Shown: positions 22,101 to 31,775, numbered from the stretch's first letter. The stretch: 64,000 bases of DNA from a bacterium (GCA_027064085.1 JAMOQH010000188.1:7349-71348); one strand, 5' to 3'. A program made the numbers and translations. Notes: generated from the sequence alone by a model not told the origin.

Positions 22101-24111
22101 AACTATTATATATGTACTCTAATTCAGAAAAGACTTCAAAATTATTAATATCGTATTCTAGAGCTAATTCATAAAACTCCATTGCTTTTTCTAGATTATT
22201 TAGCTCTATTCTATAAATAGTTGCAATTCCCTTTAATAATATGGATTTTTTTTGATTTGAGGAGATAAATTCTATTTCGTTTAAGTTTAGTTCTATTAGT
22301 TCTTCCCAATTTTTAGATTCTTTATAGATGGCACTTAATTTCTGTAAAGCAGGAATATAGTTAGGCGAAATATCTAAAACCATTTTTAAATATGGAATAG
22401 AGTTGTTTTTATTTTTTAGGTTATTCACAAAAATATCTGAGATATTCATTAATAAATTTATTTTATCATATTGATCAACAATATGATTGAGTTTAAAGTC
22501 ATATAGATTAACTAAATCATCCCAAAAGCTACTTCTTTTATAGAGTTCTTCTAAGTAATTTACTACTTCCATATTATAGCCGTTATCATCTATAATAGTT
22601 TTAAATATTTTTATTGATTTACCAAAATCTTGTAATCTTTTAAAATATAACTTTCCTATCTCTATCTTTAAAGATAATACTTTATCTGGATCAACAGAAT
22701 CTTTTATCACAACATTTAATACATCAATAACCTTATTCCATTGTTTGTTTGCACGATAAAGTTTAAGTATTGATCTTGTTGCTGGGTAATATGAATCGTC
22801 AGTATTTCTTGATTTTAAATAATAAGTTTCAGCTAGTTTATAGTCTTTATTTTTTAGATATATTTCAGCAATTTTAAAATATAAAATTGCATTTAAATTA
22901 TCATCATTGCTAATAAGTATTTCTTTAAGATGATAATTTACAAGATCGTTTATATTATTTTCTAAATATGCGATTTTACTTAATGCTCGAATTGTGGAGA
23001 GATTATTGTTTAATAACTCTAATGATTTAGAATAATATTTTTTAGCATTTTTTATGTCATTTAATTTTGTTAGAAAGATATCTCCAACCTTATAGAATAA
23101 ATTAGATCTTTCCTTATCTGTTTCAAGTAGGCTAAATTTTTTCTTTTGTATTTCAATTAATTTTTCCCAATTATAATTTTCGGCATAGTGACTTTCTAAT
23201 TCACATAAAAGTAAGAAATTATCTTTAATATTTTGATAGTTTCCAATAAGAATTCTATTTGCTTCTGATTTATTTTTAAGAATATCTTTGTATGTTCTAT
23301 AAAGGATGTACAGATTATTAGCATTAAACTCTTTATTTTGATCAATTTCTGCTCTTAATTTTTTAGCAATAGCACTCCAGTTAATATTATAGCTAGGTAT
23401 ATTTAATTTTTTATTAAGTAAAAATAACTGTTCAATATAATAAGAAATATTTTCTTTAGATTTATATCTTCCTTGAAGAACGAGGGTAATTATATCTATT
23501 AGAATAGCTTCTTTAAAATCATTTGTTTTTGCATGGCTAAGTAAATCTTCTATTAAATTACCATATTCATTAAATTTATTGTTTTTAAATAATAAAGACT
23601 TTAGTTTTCTTACAACAAAAAATTGTTCGTCATCATTGCTATTTAAATAATCAAGCAATGTTTTTTTGGAAAGTTCAAAATCATTTTTATAATTATTTAT
23701 AATTTCACTTTTTAAAATAATTAAATATAATTTTTCATTTTTGTCTTCAATATAACTTAATTCTGTATTTATTATATCTAAAACAAAATCCCAATTTTGC
23801 TTAGATATAAAAATTTCTCTTACGGCTTTTAAATTTGGTAAATAACTATTATCAGCTTCATAAGATTTTTGAAAATTTACTATAGCTGATCTTGTATCCC
23901 CAACTTGATCTCTCCAAATCAATCCTATTTCATAGAATAAGGTAGCCTTTTCTTTATTAGATGTTAAGAACTTTATCTTTTTTTCAATATCTCTTATATG
24001 TATTAAGAGCTTTTTTTGTATGTTTTCATCCGGAATAGAACTTTTAGGCTTACTCTTTCTTGTACTTTGTAATAAATTATTTAAATTATCATGAGAAATC
24101 TCGAATTTCAT
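19147..24111 (-). CDS. Second giant TPR-repeat protein (1654 aa)
   Basis: The product is a long TPR/HAT-like helical solenoid covering about residues 1-1350, with clear units such as ANLFYKVGDIFLTKLNDIKNA-type pairs repeating every 35-40 residues. The last roughly 230 residues differ: DNLALILPNSMLNMDQSQLT, then TYFIVLQLDRIKSMNFLL. They parallel the C-terminal domain of the 1-11436 protein in spacing and hydrophobic pattern. The alignment position where an M48-like peptidase would have HExxH lacks it, so any relation to peptidases would be to an inactive fold; that link is my inference. No signal peptide. First gene of the operon TPR - small anchored protein - DUF192 - MlaD - dapA. Confidence 0.9.
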   Translation of the reverse strand: MKFEISHDNLNNLLQSTRKSKPKSSIPDENIQKKLLIHIRDIEKKIKFLTSNKEKATLFYEIGLIWRDQVGDTRSAIVNFQKSYEADNSYLPNLKAVREIFISKQNWDFVLDIINTELSYIEDKNEKLYLIILKSEIINNYKNDFELSKKTLLDYLNSNDDEQFFVVRKLKSLLFKNNKFNEYGNLIEDLLSHAKTNDFKEAILIDIITLVLQGRYKSKENISYYIEQLFLLNKKLNIPSYNINWSAIAKKLRAEIDQNKEFNANNLYILYRTYKDILKNKSEANRILIGNYQNIKDNFLLLCELESHYAENYNWEKLIEIQKKKFSLLETDKERSNLFYKVGDIFLTKLNDIKNAKKYYSKSLELLNNNLSTIRALSKIAYLENNINDLVNYHLKEILISNDDNLNAILYFKIAEIYLKNKDYKLAETYYLKSRNTDDSYYPATRSILKLYRANKQWNKVIDVLNVVIKDSVDPDKVLSLKIEIGKLYFKRLQDFGKSIKIFKTIIDDNGYNMEVVNYLEELYKRSSFWDDLVNLYDFKLNHIVDQYDKINLLMNISDIFVNNLKNKNNSIPYLKMVLDISPNYIPALQKLSAIYKESKNWEELIELNLNEIEFISSNQKKSILLKGIATIYRIELNNLEKAMEFYELALEYDINNFEVFSELEYIYNSLKLNNKLIDLLREKIDNSTSNNLKSDYSCKIAEYYTENSPKDAIEKYQEALKYNPDNKIAFEELKSLYLKSKEIKKLITLIMDYGERKNSENNFYIAQLYYLYLNNFAYSEKYLKKALSIKKEKKYYDFLIRLYFDNNKFENVILIKDDYIELLKGEELYAFLQYIISFTENNDEINYFPIKEYILLFNNNTRSHVFYKLFNILYKNALWNDLITLISIRLGNIKNKREEIDLNYHLALVYEYYKKDYEKALLYYQKVIDLEQNHFLALQGKNRLYNLTGNTDGIIKMLKNENYDKLLPEVKNEMLYKNSVILIEKFNKYDDAENLLLKILKDSPSDDRAFNKLYDLYLINHKYEKILKIIDNKVTTVNDLSYKESLLIKKSEIILLVNPNNIKESIVVLNKIIQLNPNNIKAKMKLINFYFREQNYKEIIKLGEQLASKNIGVDNYQKVLYFLFKSYLIEKQIDKLMSISDMLLERKRLSFEEMDSLLPIYKRNKNKQQVLELLLSLISYDSDNKINYMLEYLELSKKSIDQERWQEKILHWLQVTKSIELLNYYSKFFIDSSDYLSAISILEENIDTFNDKNIKSSIYKRLGDLNLNLNKVDTAINQYKLAINLNGNLAALNKLRKIFSSDDKYIKEVLTYYPEIIKKDMNNIFLVNDLFYIYKSLEKEIPVYIMASIIHSIKLENKNANNIYQSLKLEYPKKDNLYRDNNFIFIKSNKDNLALREILYTAIHGLSKLTKKTISDYKNIEKITQKSNYKIWKTFTEIKERLEITGIDLYINKLENKEFNFIYPDNLALILPNSMLNMDQSQLTYFIVLQLDRIKSMNFLLNYHSVDSLIKFMKMIINYTSEKKIFNDNSLDDYHKLFSKGTSRTIRKKLYSLKNTISFINWNDFDFKQFIGASYKTSLNLGAVIVEDVNILLRAILKFNNLNNLIMDSDEIIEQLSRIPELEEIFKYLLEDNYFALLNSLKVKLINKKIDKK

Positions 24112-24191
24112 TTTTATACCTAAAAAATAACAACTAACTCATATTACAAAATAATCACCAATTTGTCATCTTTTTTTTTATTTTAAATGAT

Positions 24192-24214
24192 TTTTTTTAA
24201 CTTAGTTAAAAAAA
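24192..24214. terminator. A/T-only inverted repeat after the pilin gene
   Basis: Seven T plus AA pairs with TT plus seven A around CTTAG, forming a possible bidirectional hairpin with T-runs on either strand. It lies between the pilin stop and the giant TPR start. The stem has no G-C pairs, so its strength as a terminator is doubtful. Confidence 0.35.
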
Positions 24215-24313
24215 GAATAATTAGCTCTGTACGACAAATTTACTACAGATATTTTAAGTTAAATTATAAAAAGATTTATTGCAAATAATTATGCATAGAA
24301 AGTAATTAACGAA

Positions 24314-24589
24314 TTATTGCCATCCGTTATCAGTAGCTTCTGTGTTTTTAGCAAAACTATTAAGGTCTTTGTGAGATGCTTTGTTGCCTTGGTCATCAGC
24401 AATATGTCTTGTTGCTGATTCATTACCACTTAAAGCAGAAGCAGAAGCACCAAACATATCTCTGATATTATCACCAAATAATGTTACAACACCAATTGCA
24501 GCAACTGCAATAAGAGCAACGATAATAATATACTCAGTCATACCCTGTCCAGCTTCATTTCTTAATGTTCTTGTTAATTCCTTTTTCAT
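24314..24589 (-). CDS. Flp/type IVb pilin-like protein
   Basis: The 91-residue product has a short basic leader, then the prepilin-peptidase motif and hydrophobic helix EAGQGMTEYIIIVALIAVA (residues about 12-32), with the Glu five positions after the expected cleavage Gly. This is the hallmark of Flp pilins assembled by Tad machinery. After GDNIRDMFG a polar tail of about 40 residues (SATRHIADDQGNKASHKD) extends beyond the usual Flp length of 50-60. GGAGGAATC precedes the ATG and a TATAAT-like box lies on the minus strand at 24620-24625, so it may be transcribed alone at high level. No other tad genes are in the window. Confidence 0.85.
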   Translation of the reverse strand: MKKELTRTLRNEAGQGMTEYIIIVALIAVAAIGVVTLFGDNIRDMFGASASALSGNESATRHIADDQGNKASHKDLNSFAKNTEATDNGWQ

Positions 24590-24668
24590 GATTCCTCCAA
24601 AATAAATATCATACTTTATATTATATGATAAAAAGTAAAAATTAATCGGACATATTACCTATATTTAA

Positions 24669-26576
24669 TTATTTTTTTATTTTTAAGTACTTTAAGTAAT
24701 TCTTTTTAAATTCATTAAAACTTTTTTGAAGTTTTTTCTTTTTGTATTTATCACTCATAACTGTATCATCAAAATTCATGTATTTTTTAATTTTGAAAGA
24801 TTTTATATTCATTATGTTATTAGATTCTGATTCAATTAAAATTTTTCCATATTTATTAACTAAAGCAATGGTATCTTTCAAACCCATAAATTTAAATGAT
24901 ACCACCAGAAAATAACGATTTTTTCTCATGTTTCTACTAAACAAAGAAATTCCATCAAAATAATTCTTTATATCCTCAGATGTTATATTTGTAATATAAT
25001 CAAGTAATGTAATTAAAATATCAAGATGAGAGGAAATTTTTACCTTAATATTATTTTTTAAACCTGGAATATAAAAGAGAAAGGGTATATTTATTAACTC
25101 TTTGGTATATGTAGGTTTAATATGCCCAAAAAAACCATTTTCCCAGAATTGTTCTCCATGGTCACCAATAAATATAATTATGGTGTTCTTTTTATCATCA
25201 TTACTAAGAGTATTTATGATTTCTTTAAAAAAATAATCAGTATAAAAAACACTGTTTTTATATCTGTTAATTAATTTTCCTCTATAAGCTTTGTTCATTT
25301 TACTTGCATGATAAGTAATGTCCTTTCTATGTAAATATGGTTTATATTTTACCATCTTTTTAGTAAAGTGGTATGAATAATGTGTTGCTTTAAAAAAAAT
25401 CATTGTTAAAAAAGGATTTTTTTTATTTCTTTTTTTATATGATTCCTTAAAATAAGTTAACATTAATTCATCATGCTTAAATCTTTTATATTTCTTAAAA
25501 GCAGTAGTCGCCTCTCTTATTCTTGAATAAGACGGTGTTAAATATGATGCTGTAAGAAAAGAGGTATCATATCCAAGCTTATTAAATATTTCTATTGGTA
25601 TAGATTTCTTATAATTTTCAGAACTAAATAAAGCTTTATAGTGGTATGCTGAAATTGAATACCAGAGAGAAATTATAGCAGTTAAGGTAAAATGTCCACC
25701 AGGAGAATGATGTTCTGATTTAATAAATCCATTGTGAGATTCAATAAAATTAAACACATTGGGCATATTTTCTTTATTAAAAACATCTTTTCTAAAAGAT
25801 TCAGCAATAATAATTAATACATTCTTTTTATTTTTTATTTTTATTTTACTAATATCAAAACCATCTCCGTAATTCGTTTCAAATTTGGTGTCAATATTTG
25901 AATTATCAAGATAACTCCACATAGGAATAACAGCGAACTCCCCATAAAGATTAATCCAAAAATACATAACACTAAAAAATGAAAGAAACACAAGTATTAT
26001 CAAAAATAAATAAATTTTTTTCAAAATAGCAGAAATATTTATTTTTTGGGAAATATAGACAATAACATAAAATAAAATAATGATAAGCAAAATATGTAGA
26101 ATAGGTATTATTAAATATTCTAAAAACTGCTTGGCACTAAGCGACACATCATTATCAAGGTCTTTTTTATTAATAGCCCTCATTACAATGTCATTATAAA
26201 GATGCACTCCCATTAATTTATAAATTTGTAAATCACTGTAAATAAAAATATAAAATACAGATTCTATAAATATCGTAAATCCAAATAATAACTTTTTTTT
26301 ATATATAGTAAAGTTTCCAAATAAAGTAAAAATTAAAAATGCTGTAAAATTAACCAATAAAAACAACACTCCCAAAAATGATAGTGCAAATATTCCATAA
26401 ATAAAATACACACTCCAAACATAGTTATCATCTTTAAAGGTCATGAAAATATTAGAATAACTTGATAAATATAAAATTAAACCACTATAAGTAAAGAAAA
26501 TTGTTAACTTTGCTAAATTATCATTATTTTTAATATAATTATTGATATTTTTTGATAAGCCTTCAATTAGTTTCAT
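24669..26576 (-). CDS. YejM/PbgA-like inner-membrane sulfatase-fold protein
   Basis: Five hydrophobic segments fill the first roughly 210 residues, followed by an extracytoplasmic sulfatase/alkaline-phosphatase-fold domain. Seen motifs are VLIIIAESFRKDVF at its start, HSPGGHFTLTAI, GYDTSFLTASYLTPSYSRI, and the metal-site IFIGDHGEQFWENGFFGH. The layout and the GGHFTLTA segment resemble YejM/PbgA and, more distantly, lipoteichoic acid synthases, whose catalytic Thr may match a Thr here. Likely role: modification or sensing of lipids or lipopolysaccharide at the inner membrane (inference). The ATG overlaps the hutU stop (ATGA), so the two are translationally coupled. A paralogue lies at 28718-30616. 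Confidence 0.8.
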   Translation of the reverse strand: MKLIEGLSKNINNYIKNNDNLAKLTIFFTYSGLILYLSSYSNIFMTFKDDNYVWSVYFIYGIFALSFLGVLFLLVNFTAFLIFTLFGNFTIYKKKLLFGFTIFIESVFYIFIYSDLQIYKLMGVHLYNDIVMRAINKKDLDNDVSLSAKQFLEYLIIPILHILLIIILFYVIVYISQKINISAILKKIYLFLIILVFLSFFSVMYFWINLYGEFAVIPMWSYLDNSNIDTKFETNYGDGFDISKIKIKNKKNVLIIIAESFRKDVFNKENMPNVFNFIESHNGFIKSEHHSPGGHFTLTAIISLWYSISAYHYKALFSSENYKKSIPIEIFNKLGYDTSFLTASYLTPSYSRIREATTAFKKYKRFKHDELMLTYFKESYKKRNKKNPFLTMIFFKATHYSYHFTKKMVKYKPYLHRKDITYHASKMNKAYRGKLINRYKNSVFYTDYFFKEIINTLSNDDKKNTIIIFIGDHGEQFWENGFFGHIKPTYTKELINIPFLFYIPGLKNNIKVKISSHLDILITLLDYITNITSEDIKNYFDGISLFSRNMRKNRYFLVVSFKFMGLKDTIALVNKYGKILIESESNNIMNIKSFKIKKYMNFDDTVMSDKYKKKKLQKSFNEFKKNYLKYLKIKK

Positions 26577-28582
26577 TTTAACCTTTTATTGATTAAACTA
26601 TCTAGTATTTTATCGCTTGTAAGATATGGTGTTGTTACTTTATATTTATCATTATAATCATTATTAAATTTTTTTACAGTATCAAGAGCATTTTGGTTTC
26701 TAGCCCATGACCTTCTTGATACTCCAACCATTACATCCCAGAAGAACGCTTGTTTTAATATTTCATCAACTCTATCACTTCCATCTAAAACCATTCCAAA
26801 ACCTGTGTTGCTGACTTTACCTATTCCAACACCTCCACCATTATGTAGTGTAACCATGGTCATGCCCCTAGTTGCATTACCGGCAAAGCATTGAACAGAC
26901 ATATCAGCAGTGATGTTAGAACCATCTTTAATATTTGATGTTTCTCTAAATGGGCTATCTGTTCCGCCCGTATCATGATGATCTCTTCCAAGCATAATTG
27001 GGCCAACTTCTTTATTTCTCACCATTTTATTAAATTTCAATGCAATATTTAACCTGCCTTCTGCATCTTGATATAAAATTCTTGCTTTTGTTCCAACAAC
27101 TAATTTATTTTTCATTGCATCTTTAATCCACACATAGTTATCTCTATCCTGATACCTTCTTTCAGGATTGATTATTTCCATGGCTGCTTTATCTGTTTTA
27201 ATTAAATCACTTTCTTTACCACTTAAGCAAACCCATCTAAAAGGACCATAACCAAAATCAAATAGTTCAGGCCCTAAAATATCTTCTACATAAGATGGAA
27301 AAATAAATCCATCGTAAGTATTATCAGGTTTTTTAGATATCTCCTTGACGCCTGCATCATAAACAGCTTTCATAAAGCTGTTTCCATAATCAAAAAAATA
27401 TGTTCCTCGTGAAACCAGTTTTTTTATTAAATTAAAATGTTTTCTTAAAGACTTGTCAACTTCGACTTTAAATTTATCTCTATTACTATATAAAAGCTCT
27501 GTTCTTTCTTCAAAATTAAGAGTATTAGGGCAATATCCACCTTCATAAACAGCATGACAGGAAGTTTGGTCTGATAAAAGGTCTATTTTAATATTGTTTT
27601 CAATTGCATATTCTAATAAAGTTATAACATTTCCATGATAGGCAATTGATGTAGAATTTCCAGTATTTAAGCTTTGTTGTGCTAAATTAAAAGCTTCTTT
27701 TGGAGATAAAGCAATTTTACTAACCCAGCCCTGATTATATCTTGTCTCAATCCTTGAATAATCTACTTCTGCAATAATTCCAACTCCATTCGCTATTTCT
27801 ACAGCTTTTCCTTGTGCTCCACTCATTCCTCCAAGGCCACTAGTTACAAATAATTTCCCTTTCAAATCACCATCATTTGCAATTCCTAAATTTAATCTTC
27901 CCGCAATAAGTAGAGTATTATAGGTTCCGTGAACGATTCCTTGTGGTCCGATATACATCCATCCACCTGCTGTCATTTGACCATAATTTGTTACTCCTAA
28001 TGCTGCTAATCTATTGAAATTTTCTAAATCATCAAATTCACCAATTAATAGCCCATTAGTCATAATTACACGAGATGCATTTTTATTTGATTTAAATAAA
28101 CCTAATGGATGTCCACTCATCATAACTAAGGTTTGGTCTTCTTGTAATTCTTCAAGATATTGTTTTGTGAGCCTATATTGCATCCAGTTTTGAAAAACTT
28201 GTCCTGTTTCTCCATAGGTTACTAGTTCATAAGGATATAATGCTGTTTCAAAATCAAGATTGTTTTCTATCATAACCTGTATTGCTTTTCCTTCTAATAT
28301 TTTACCCTTATATTCGTTTATAGCTTTTCCATAAATTCTACCTTTAGGTCTAAATCTATAACCGTAAATTCTACCCATAGTTAATAATTCTTCTAAAAAC
28401 TCAGTCGCTAAGTTTTCATGAAATTCTTCGGGAATATATCTAAGAGCATTTTTTAAAGCTAATTTAATTTCTTTTTTAGTTAAATTTAATTCACGCTTAG
28501 GGGCCCTTCTAATTCCTTTTTGAAATTTAGGATAATCAGGTAGTCCGTTTTCCAGATTTAATGTTTTATAAATATTATTCAT
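26573..28582 (-). CDS. hutU: Urocanate hydratase (long form)
   Basis: Urocanase converts urocanate to imidazolonepropionate in histidine breakdown, using bound NAD. The product is 669 residues, matching the long form seen in several anaerobic lineages rather than the common form of about 550. Conserved blocks are present: VMMSGHPLGLF, MTAGGWMYIGPQG, TSGLGGMSGAQGKA (NAD-binding), and the C-terminal LGRDHHDTGGTDSPFRETS and FAGNATRGMTMVTLHNGGGV. AAGGAG precedes the ATG. No hutH, hutI or hutG is in the window, so the rest of the pathway must be elsewhere. The gene is first in a coupled pair with the YejM-like gene, an odd partner. Confidence 0.95.
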   Translation of the reverse strand: MNNIYKTLNLENGLPDYPKFQKGIRRAPKRELNLTKKEIKLALKNALRYIPEEFHENLATEFLEELLTMGRIYGYRFRPKGRIYGKAINEYKGKILEGKAIQVMIENNLDFETALYPYELVTYGETGQVFQNWMQYRLTKQYLEELQEDQTLVMMSGHPLGLFKSNKNASRVIMTNGLLIGEFDDLENFNRLAALGVTNYGQMTAGGWMYIGPQGIVHGTYNTLLIAGRLNLGIANDGDLKGKLFVTSGLGGMSGAQGKAVEIANGVGIIAEVDYSRIETRYNQGWVSKIALSPKEAFNLAQQSLNTGNSTSIAYHGNVITLLEYAIENNIKIDLLSDQTSCHAVYEGGYCPNTLNFEERTELLYSNRDKFKVEVDKSLRKHFNLIKKLVSRGTYFFDYGNSFMKAVYDAGVKEISKKPDNTYDGFIFPSYVEDILGPELFDFGYGPFRWVCLSGKESDLIKTDKAAMEIINPERRYQDRDNYVWIKDAMKNKLVVGTKARILYQDAEGRLNIALKFNKMVRNKEVGPIMLGRDHHDTGGTDSPFRETSNIKDGSNITADMSVQCFAGNATRGMTMVTLHNGGGVGIGKVSNTGFGMVLDGSDRVDEILKQAFFWDVMVGVSRRSWARNQNALDTVKKFNNDYNDKYKVTTPYLTSDKILDSLINKRLK

Positions 28583-28666
28583 ATCGATCTCCTTAAACCA
28601 TTAGCTTATAAGATAGTTAATTTTTATTATTAAATCAAATATATTTTACAAAGTTTTTAAATAAAG

Positions 28667-28696
28667 TTGAAAACAGAGGCTATAAAATTATAGAAT
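28667..28696 (+). promoter_or_regulatory. Candidate promoter of the second sulfatase gene
   Basis: TTGAAA at 28667-28672 and, after 18 bases, TAGAAT at 28691-28696 (or TATAGA after 16 bases). It lies in the 135-base divergent gap between hutU and the plus-strand sulfatase. Confidence 0.45.
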
Positions 28697-28717
28697 AATG
28701 TTTTTAATGGTTCAAGT

Positions 28718-30616
28718 ATGGGTTATGTTAAGAGGAAGTTTACAAAGTTAACTTATGACAACAAAGATTTATTATATTTTATTTTATTTTTCTTTCTTTT
28801 ACAAAACTTATTTTTTGTGATTAATTATTCTGATTTAAATTTTACATTAGGAGTAGAAACATCATCTTTTTTTTCTTTTTTTGTATTTTTCTCCACTAGT
28901 TTATCTATTAATTTAATTTATTTTATATTTTTATCTATCATATTAACAATATTGGGAAATTTTAGAAAACTTAGTGTATTTATAATACTTTTTTTAGAGC
29001 TAGTTTACTCGATTTTTATATATTATGATATTAAGATATATAAAATTTTAGGAGTACACTTATATAATAACTCTGTATTAGCATTTTTGAATAAAAAATC
29101 CTTAAAAAATGATATACTAATGAAATCAGATTTACTAGATTTCAAAACAATATTATATTTTTCAATAATAATGATTTTAACAATGATTTTAACAATGATT
29201 TTGTTTCATTTAAGTAAAAAAGCCTCTAAGTTTTTTAACTTTTTGTTTATTATTAAGCAAATTATTGCATTTTCTTTGTTGCTTGTGGTGTTTTCTTTAT
29301 ATGCAAATCTAAGAGGATATCCTATCATTTCAGTGCTACCATTTTATGATCTTTTTGAAAATGATATAAATCTTGAATGGATAACTCCAAATTATCCAAA
29401 TAAAATAACAGAAAAATTTAATTTAAAGAATAAGCCTAATATCGTATTATTGTTATCAGAATCAACAAGAAGTACTATGTTTACTAAAGAATTAATGCCT
29501 AATATTACTAGTTTTGTAGATAATAATAGTAATTGTATTACTTCTAAGCATAATTTTTCAGGAGCACATACTACATTTCCATCTTTATTTTCTATTTTGT
29601 TTGGCATATATGGTTATAATAATTTATTTTTTAATAATCAAGTAACAGAAACAGAGCCTATAACATTAAAATTTTTAAAAGAAAATGGTTATCAAACTAT
29701 AATGTTAACGGCTTCATCATTTGAAGCATCTTACGGAATTAAAAAATTAATGAAGTTTTTTGATATATATAAATTTTTTAAGTATGAAAAAAATGGTAAA
29801 GTTGACATAAATATGATTAATTGGTTTGAAAATTATTATCAAGAAAACCTAAAAAATAAAGAAAAGCCTTTTTTTGTAATAATTTTTATGAGAAGTCCGC
29901 ATTATGCTTATGATTATCCCAAAAAATTTGAAAAATACAAGCCTACAATAAGTTTAGATGACAAAAATATAGCTTTTGATAGTAAGTATATGAGTAAAAA
30001 ATATAAAAAACAATTATTTAATAGATATAAAAATAGTATCTTATTTATAGATGATTTATTTAAAAAGATTACTGTGATACTAAAACCAGAATTAGATAAG
30101 AATAATTTAATTTTATTTTATACAGGAGACCATGGTGAGGAATTTTGGGAACATGGTAAATTTGGACATTTTAATACATCTTTTGTTAAAGAAAAAGTTG
30201 AAACGCCACTTTTATTTTGTTTACCGGAAATTGATAAAAAAAACTTCTTTCTTACATCAAGTATAGATTTTTTTCCAACAGTTATTGATTATTTAACAAA
30301 TCAAAAGATTAAGGATATAAAAAAATATTTTGATGGTGTTTCACTTTTAGATGAAGTTAAATCAAATAACCGTTCTATAATTATTTCAACACATTCCATT
30401 GCCGGGACAAACAGCAAAATGGCATTAGTAAATAAATATGGTAAGCTTAATATAAAATATAGCTCTAAAAAAATATCTAAAGTTGCAAAATTTAGATATT
30501 ATAACTTTCTTGATTTTAATGATAAAATAATTAAAGATAAAAAAAGAGTTAGGAAGTTATTAAATGACTTGAAGATATTTGAGTATGAATATACAAGGTT
30601 TATAAAATTTAAATAG
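28718..30616 (+). CDS. Second YejM/PbgA-like sulfatase-fold membrane protein
   Basis: This is a paralogue of the 24669-26576 protein with the same length class (632 residues) and layout: about five membrane spans in residues 20-205, then the sulfatase fold. Shared motifs include KILGVHLYNNSVLAFLNKK in the membrane part, IVLLLSESTRSTMF, FSGAHTTFPSLFSILFG and FYTGDHGEEFWEHGKFGHF. The conserved Asp-His-Gly metal motif suggests an active or formerly active hydrolase/transferase. It probably acts on envelope lipids (inference). The ribosome-binding site is weak. The acyltransferase gene follows by 10 bases, supporting a two-gene envelope-modification unit. Confidence 0.8.
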   Translation: MGYVKRKFTKLTYDNKDLLYFILFFFLLQNLFFVINYSDLNFTLGVETSSFFSFFVFFSTSLSINLIYFIFLSIILTILGNFRKLSVFIILFLELVYSIFIYYDIKIYKILGVHLYNNSVLAFLNKKSLKNDILMKSDLLDFKTILYFSIIMILTMILTMILFHLSKKASKFFNFLFIIKQIIAFSLLLVVFSLYANLRGYPIISVLPFYDLFENDINLEWITPNYPNKITEKFNLKNKPNIVLLLSESTRSTMFTKELMPNITSFVDNNSNCITSKHNFSGAHTTFPSLFSILFGIYGYNNLFFNNQVTETEPITLKFLKENGYQTIMLTASSFEASYGIKKLMKFFDIYKFFKYEKNGKVDINMINWFENYYQENLKNKEKPFFVIIFMRSPHYAYDYPKKFEKYKPTISLDDKNIAFDSKYMSKKYKKQLFNRYKNSILFIDDLFKKITVILKPELDKNNLILFYTGDHGEEFWEHGKFGHFNTSFVKEKVETPLLFCLPEIDKKNFFLTSSIDFFPTVIDYLTNQKIKDIKKYFDGVSLLDEVKSNNRSIIISTHSIAGTNSKMALVNKYGKLNIKYSSKKISKVAKFRYYNFLDFNDKIIKDKKRVRKLLNDLKIFEYEYTRFIKFK

Positions 30617-30626
30617 AGATTATTTA

Positions 30627-31775
30627 ATGAAATGGAAGGCAATAAGTAAATCTGATACAATCATTTATAAGGGGATTGGAATTTTAATGATTGTTGTACA
30701 TAATTTCATGCATATATTTCCAAATATAAAGCAAAATGAGGACTTTTTCTGGCCAGGAAGATTTTATAATTATTTAAAATATATGTGGGCTCAACCACAA
30801 AATTCAATAGAATATAGCTTTTCTTTTTTTGGACATTTTGGAGTACAAATTTTTATTTTTTTAAGTGCTTATGGATTAACTAAAAAATATAAAAATACTA
30901 AAATAGAATATTCTGTTTTTATAAAAAATAGAGTTCTTAAGATTTATCCAATATTTTTATGGGCAATTTTATTTGCATATATAATAGTTGGGACATATTT
31001 TGGTGGACTTACAGGTTCTGTTGTATTATTTTTAAACACCGCAGATGCTGTTTTATTAAAGATACTTTTGCTCTCAAATTTTATACCTGGTTATACTTTT
31101 TTACCTATTGGACCATGGTGGTTTATTCCATTTATATTTCAATTTTATTTTATATTTCCATTTTTGTTTTATTGGTATAAAAGAAAAGGAAATTCAATAT
31201 TAATTATTCTTTCACTAATTACAATAGGGTTTTCTTTTATCACACACACACATGTTGGAGGAGTTTCTTTTTATCAAAATATAATTGGACATTTCCCTGA
31301 GTTTGCCTTTGCAATATATATTGCAAATAATGATGAAAAAGGAATTAATTTTCCTAATTGGATAATATTTACTAGTGTTTTTATATTTATTCTTGGAAAT
31401 TTTTATGAGTTTTTTTGGTATTTTAATCATTTAACAGTTATAATTATTTTTTTATCAGTATTAAATCTACTAAAAGATAAAATATATAAACTAAAACTAG
31501 TAAGTAATTTTCTTTATTTTGTTGGAAGTATCTCAATGGCTTTATTTTTGGTCAATGGATTTTTAAGAGCACCTTTTGTAACATGGGCTATGGAAATAAA
31601 TAATCCATTAATAACTATACTTTTATCTTTACTTTCATTAATTATTGCTATCTTGGTTTCAATATTATTAACAAAAACAGAGAGTTATATGAGGAATAAA
31701 GTGGGTAAAAAAACTTTTATATTTGTATTTATAGTTATTTTATTAGCATCAATAAAGAAGTACTTAAATGTTTGA
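30627..31775 (+). CDS. Acyltransferase 3 family membrane protein
   Basis: The 382-residue polytopic protein has about ten hydrophobic segments. Acyltransferase_3 (PF01757) features are the N-terminal MIVVHNFMHIF with the conserved His, then FGVQIFIFLSAYGLTKKY and FIKNRVLKIYPIFLWA. Such enzymes O-acylate sugars of cell-surface polysaccharides or lipopolysaccharide at the inner membrane. It is 10 bases downstream of the YejM-like gene, so both probably act on the same envelope glycolipid. Acceptor and acyl group cannot be told. Confidence 0.85.
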   Translation: MKWKAISKSDTIIYKGIGILMIVVHNFMHIFPNIKQNEDFFWPGRFYNYLKYMWAQPQNSIEYSFSFFGHFGVQIFIFLSAYGLTKKYKNTKIEYSVFIKNRVLKIYPIFLWAILFAYIIVGTYFGGLTGSVVLFLNTADAVLLKILLLSNFIPGYTFLPIGPWWFIPFIFQFYFIFPFLFYWYKRKGNSILIILSLITIGFSFITHTHVGGVSFYQNIIGHFPEFAFAIYIANNDEKGINFPNWIIFTSVFIFILGNFYEFFWYFNHLTVIIIFLSVLNLLKDKIYKLKLVSNFLYFVGSISMALFLVNGFLRAPFVTWAMEINNPLITILLSLLSLIIAILVSILLTKTESYMRNKVGKKTFIFVFIVILLASIKKYLNV

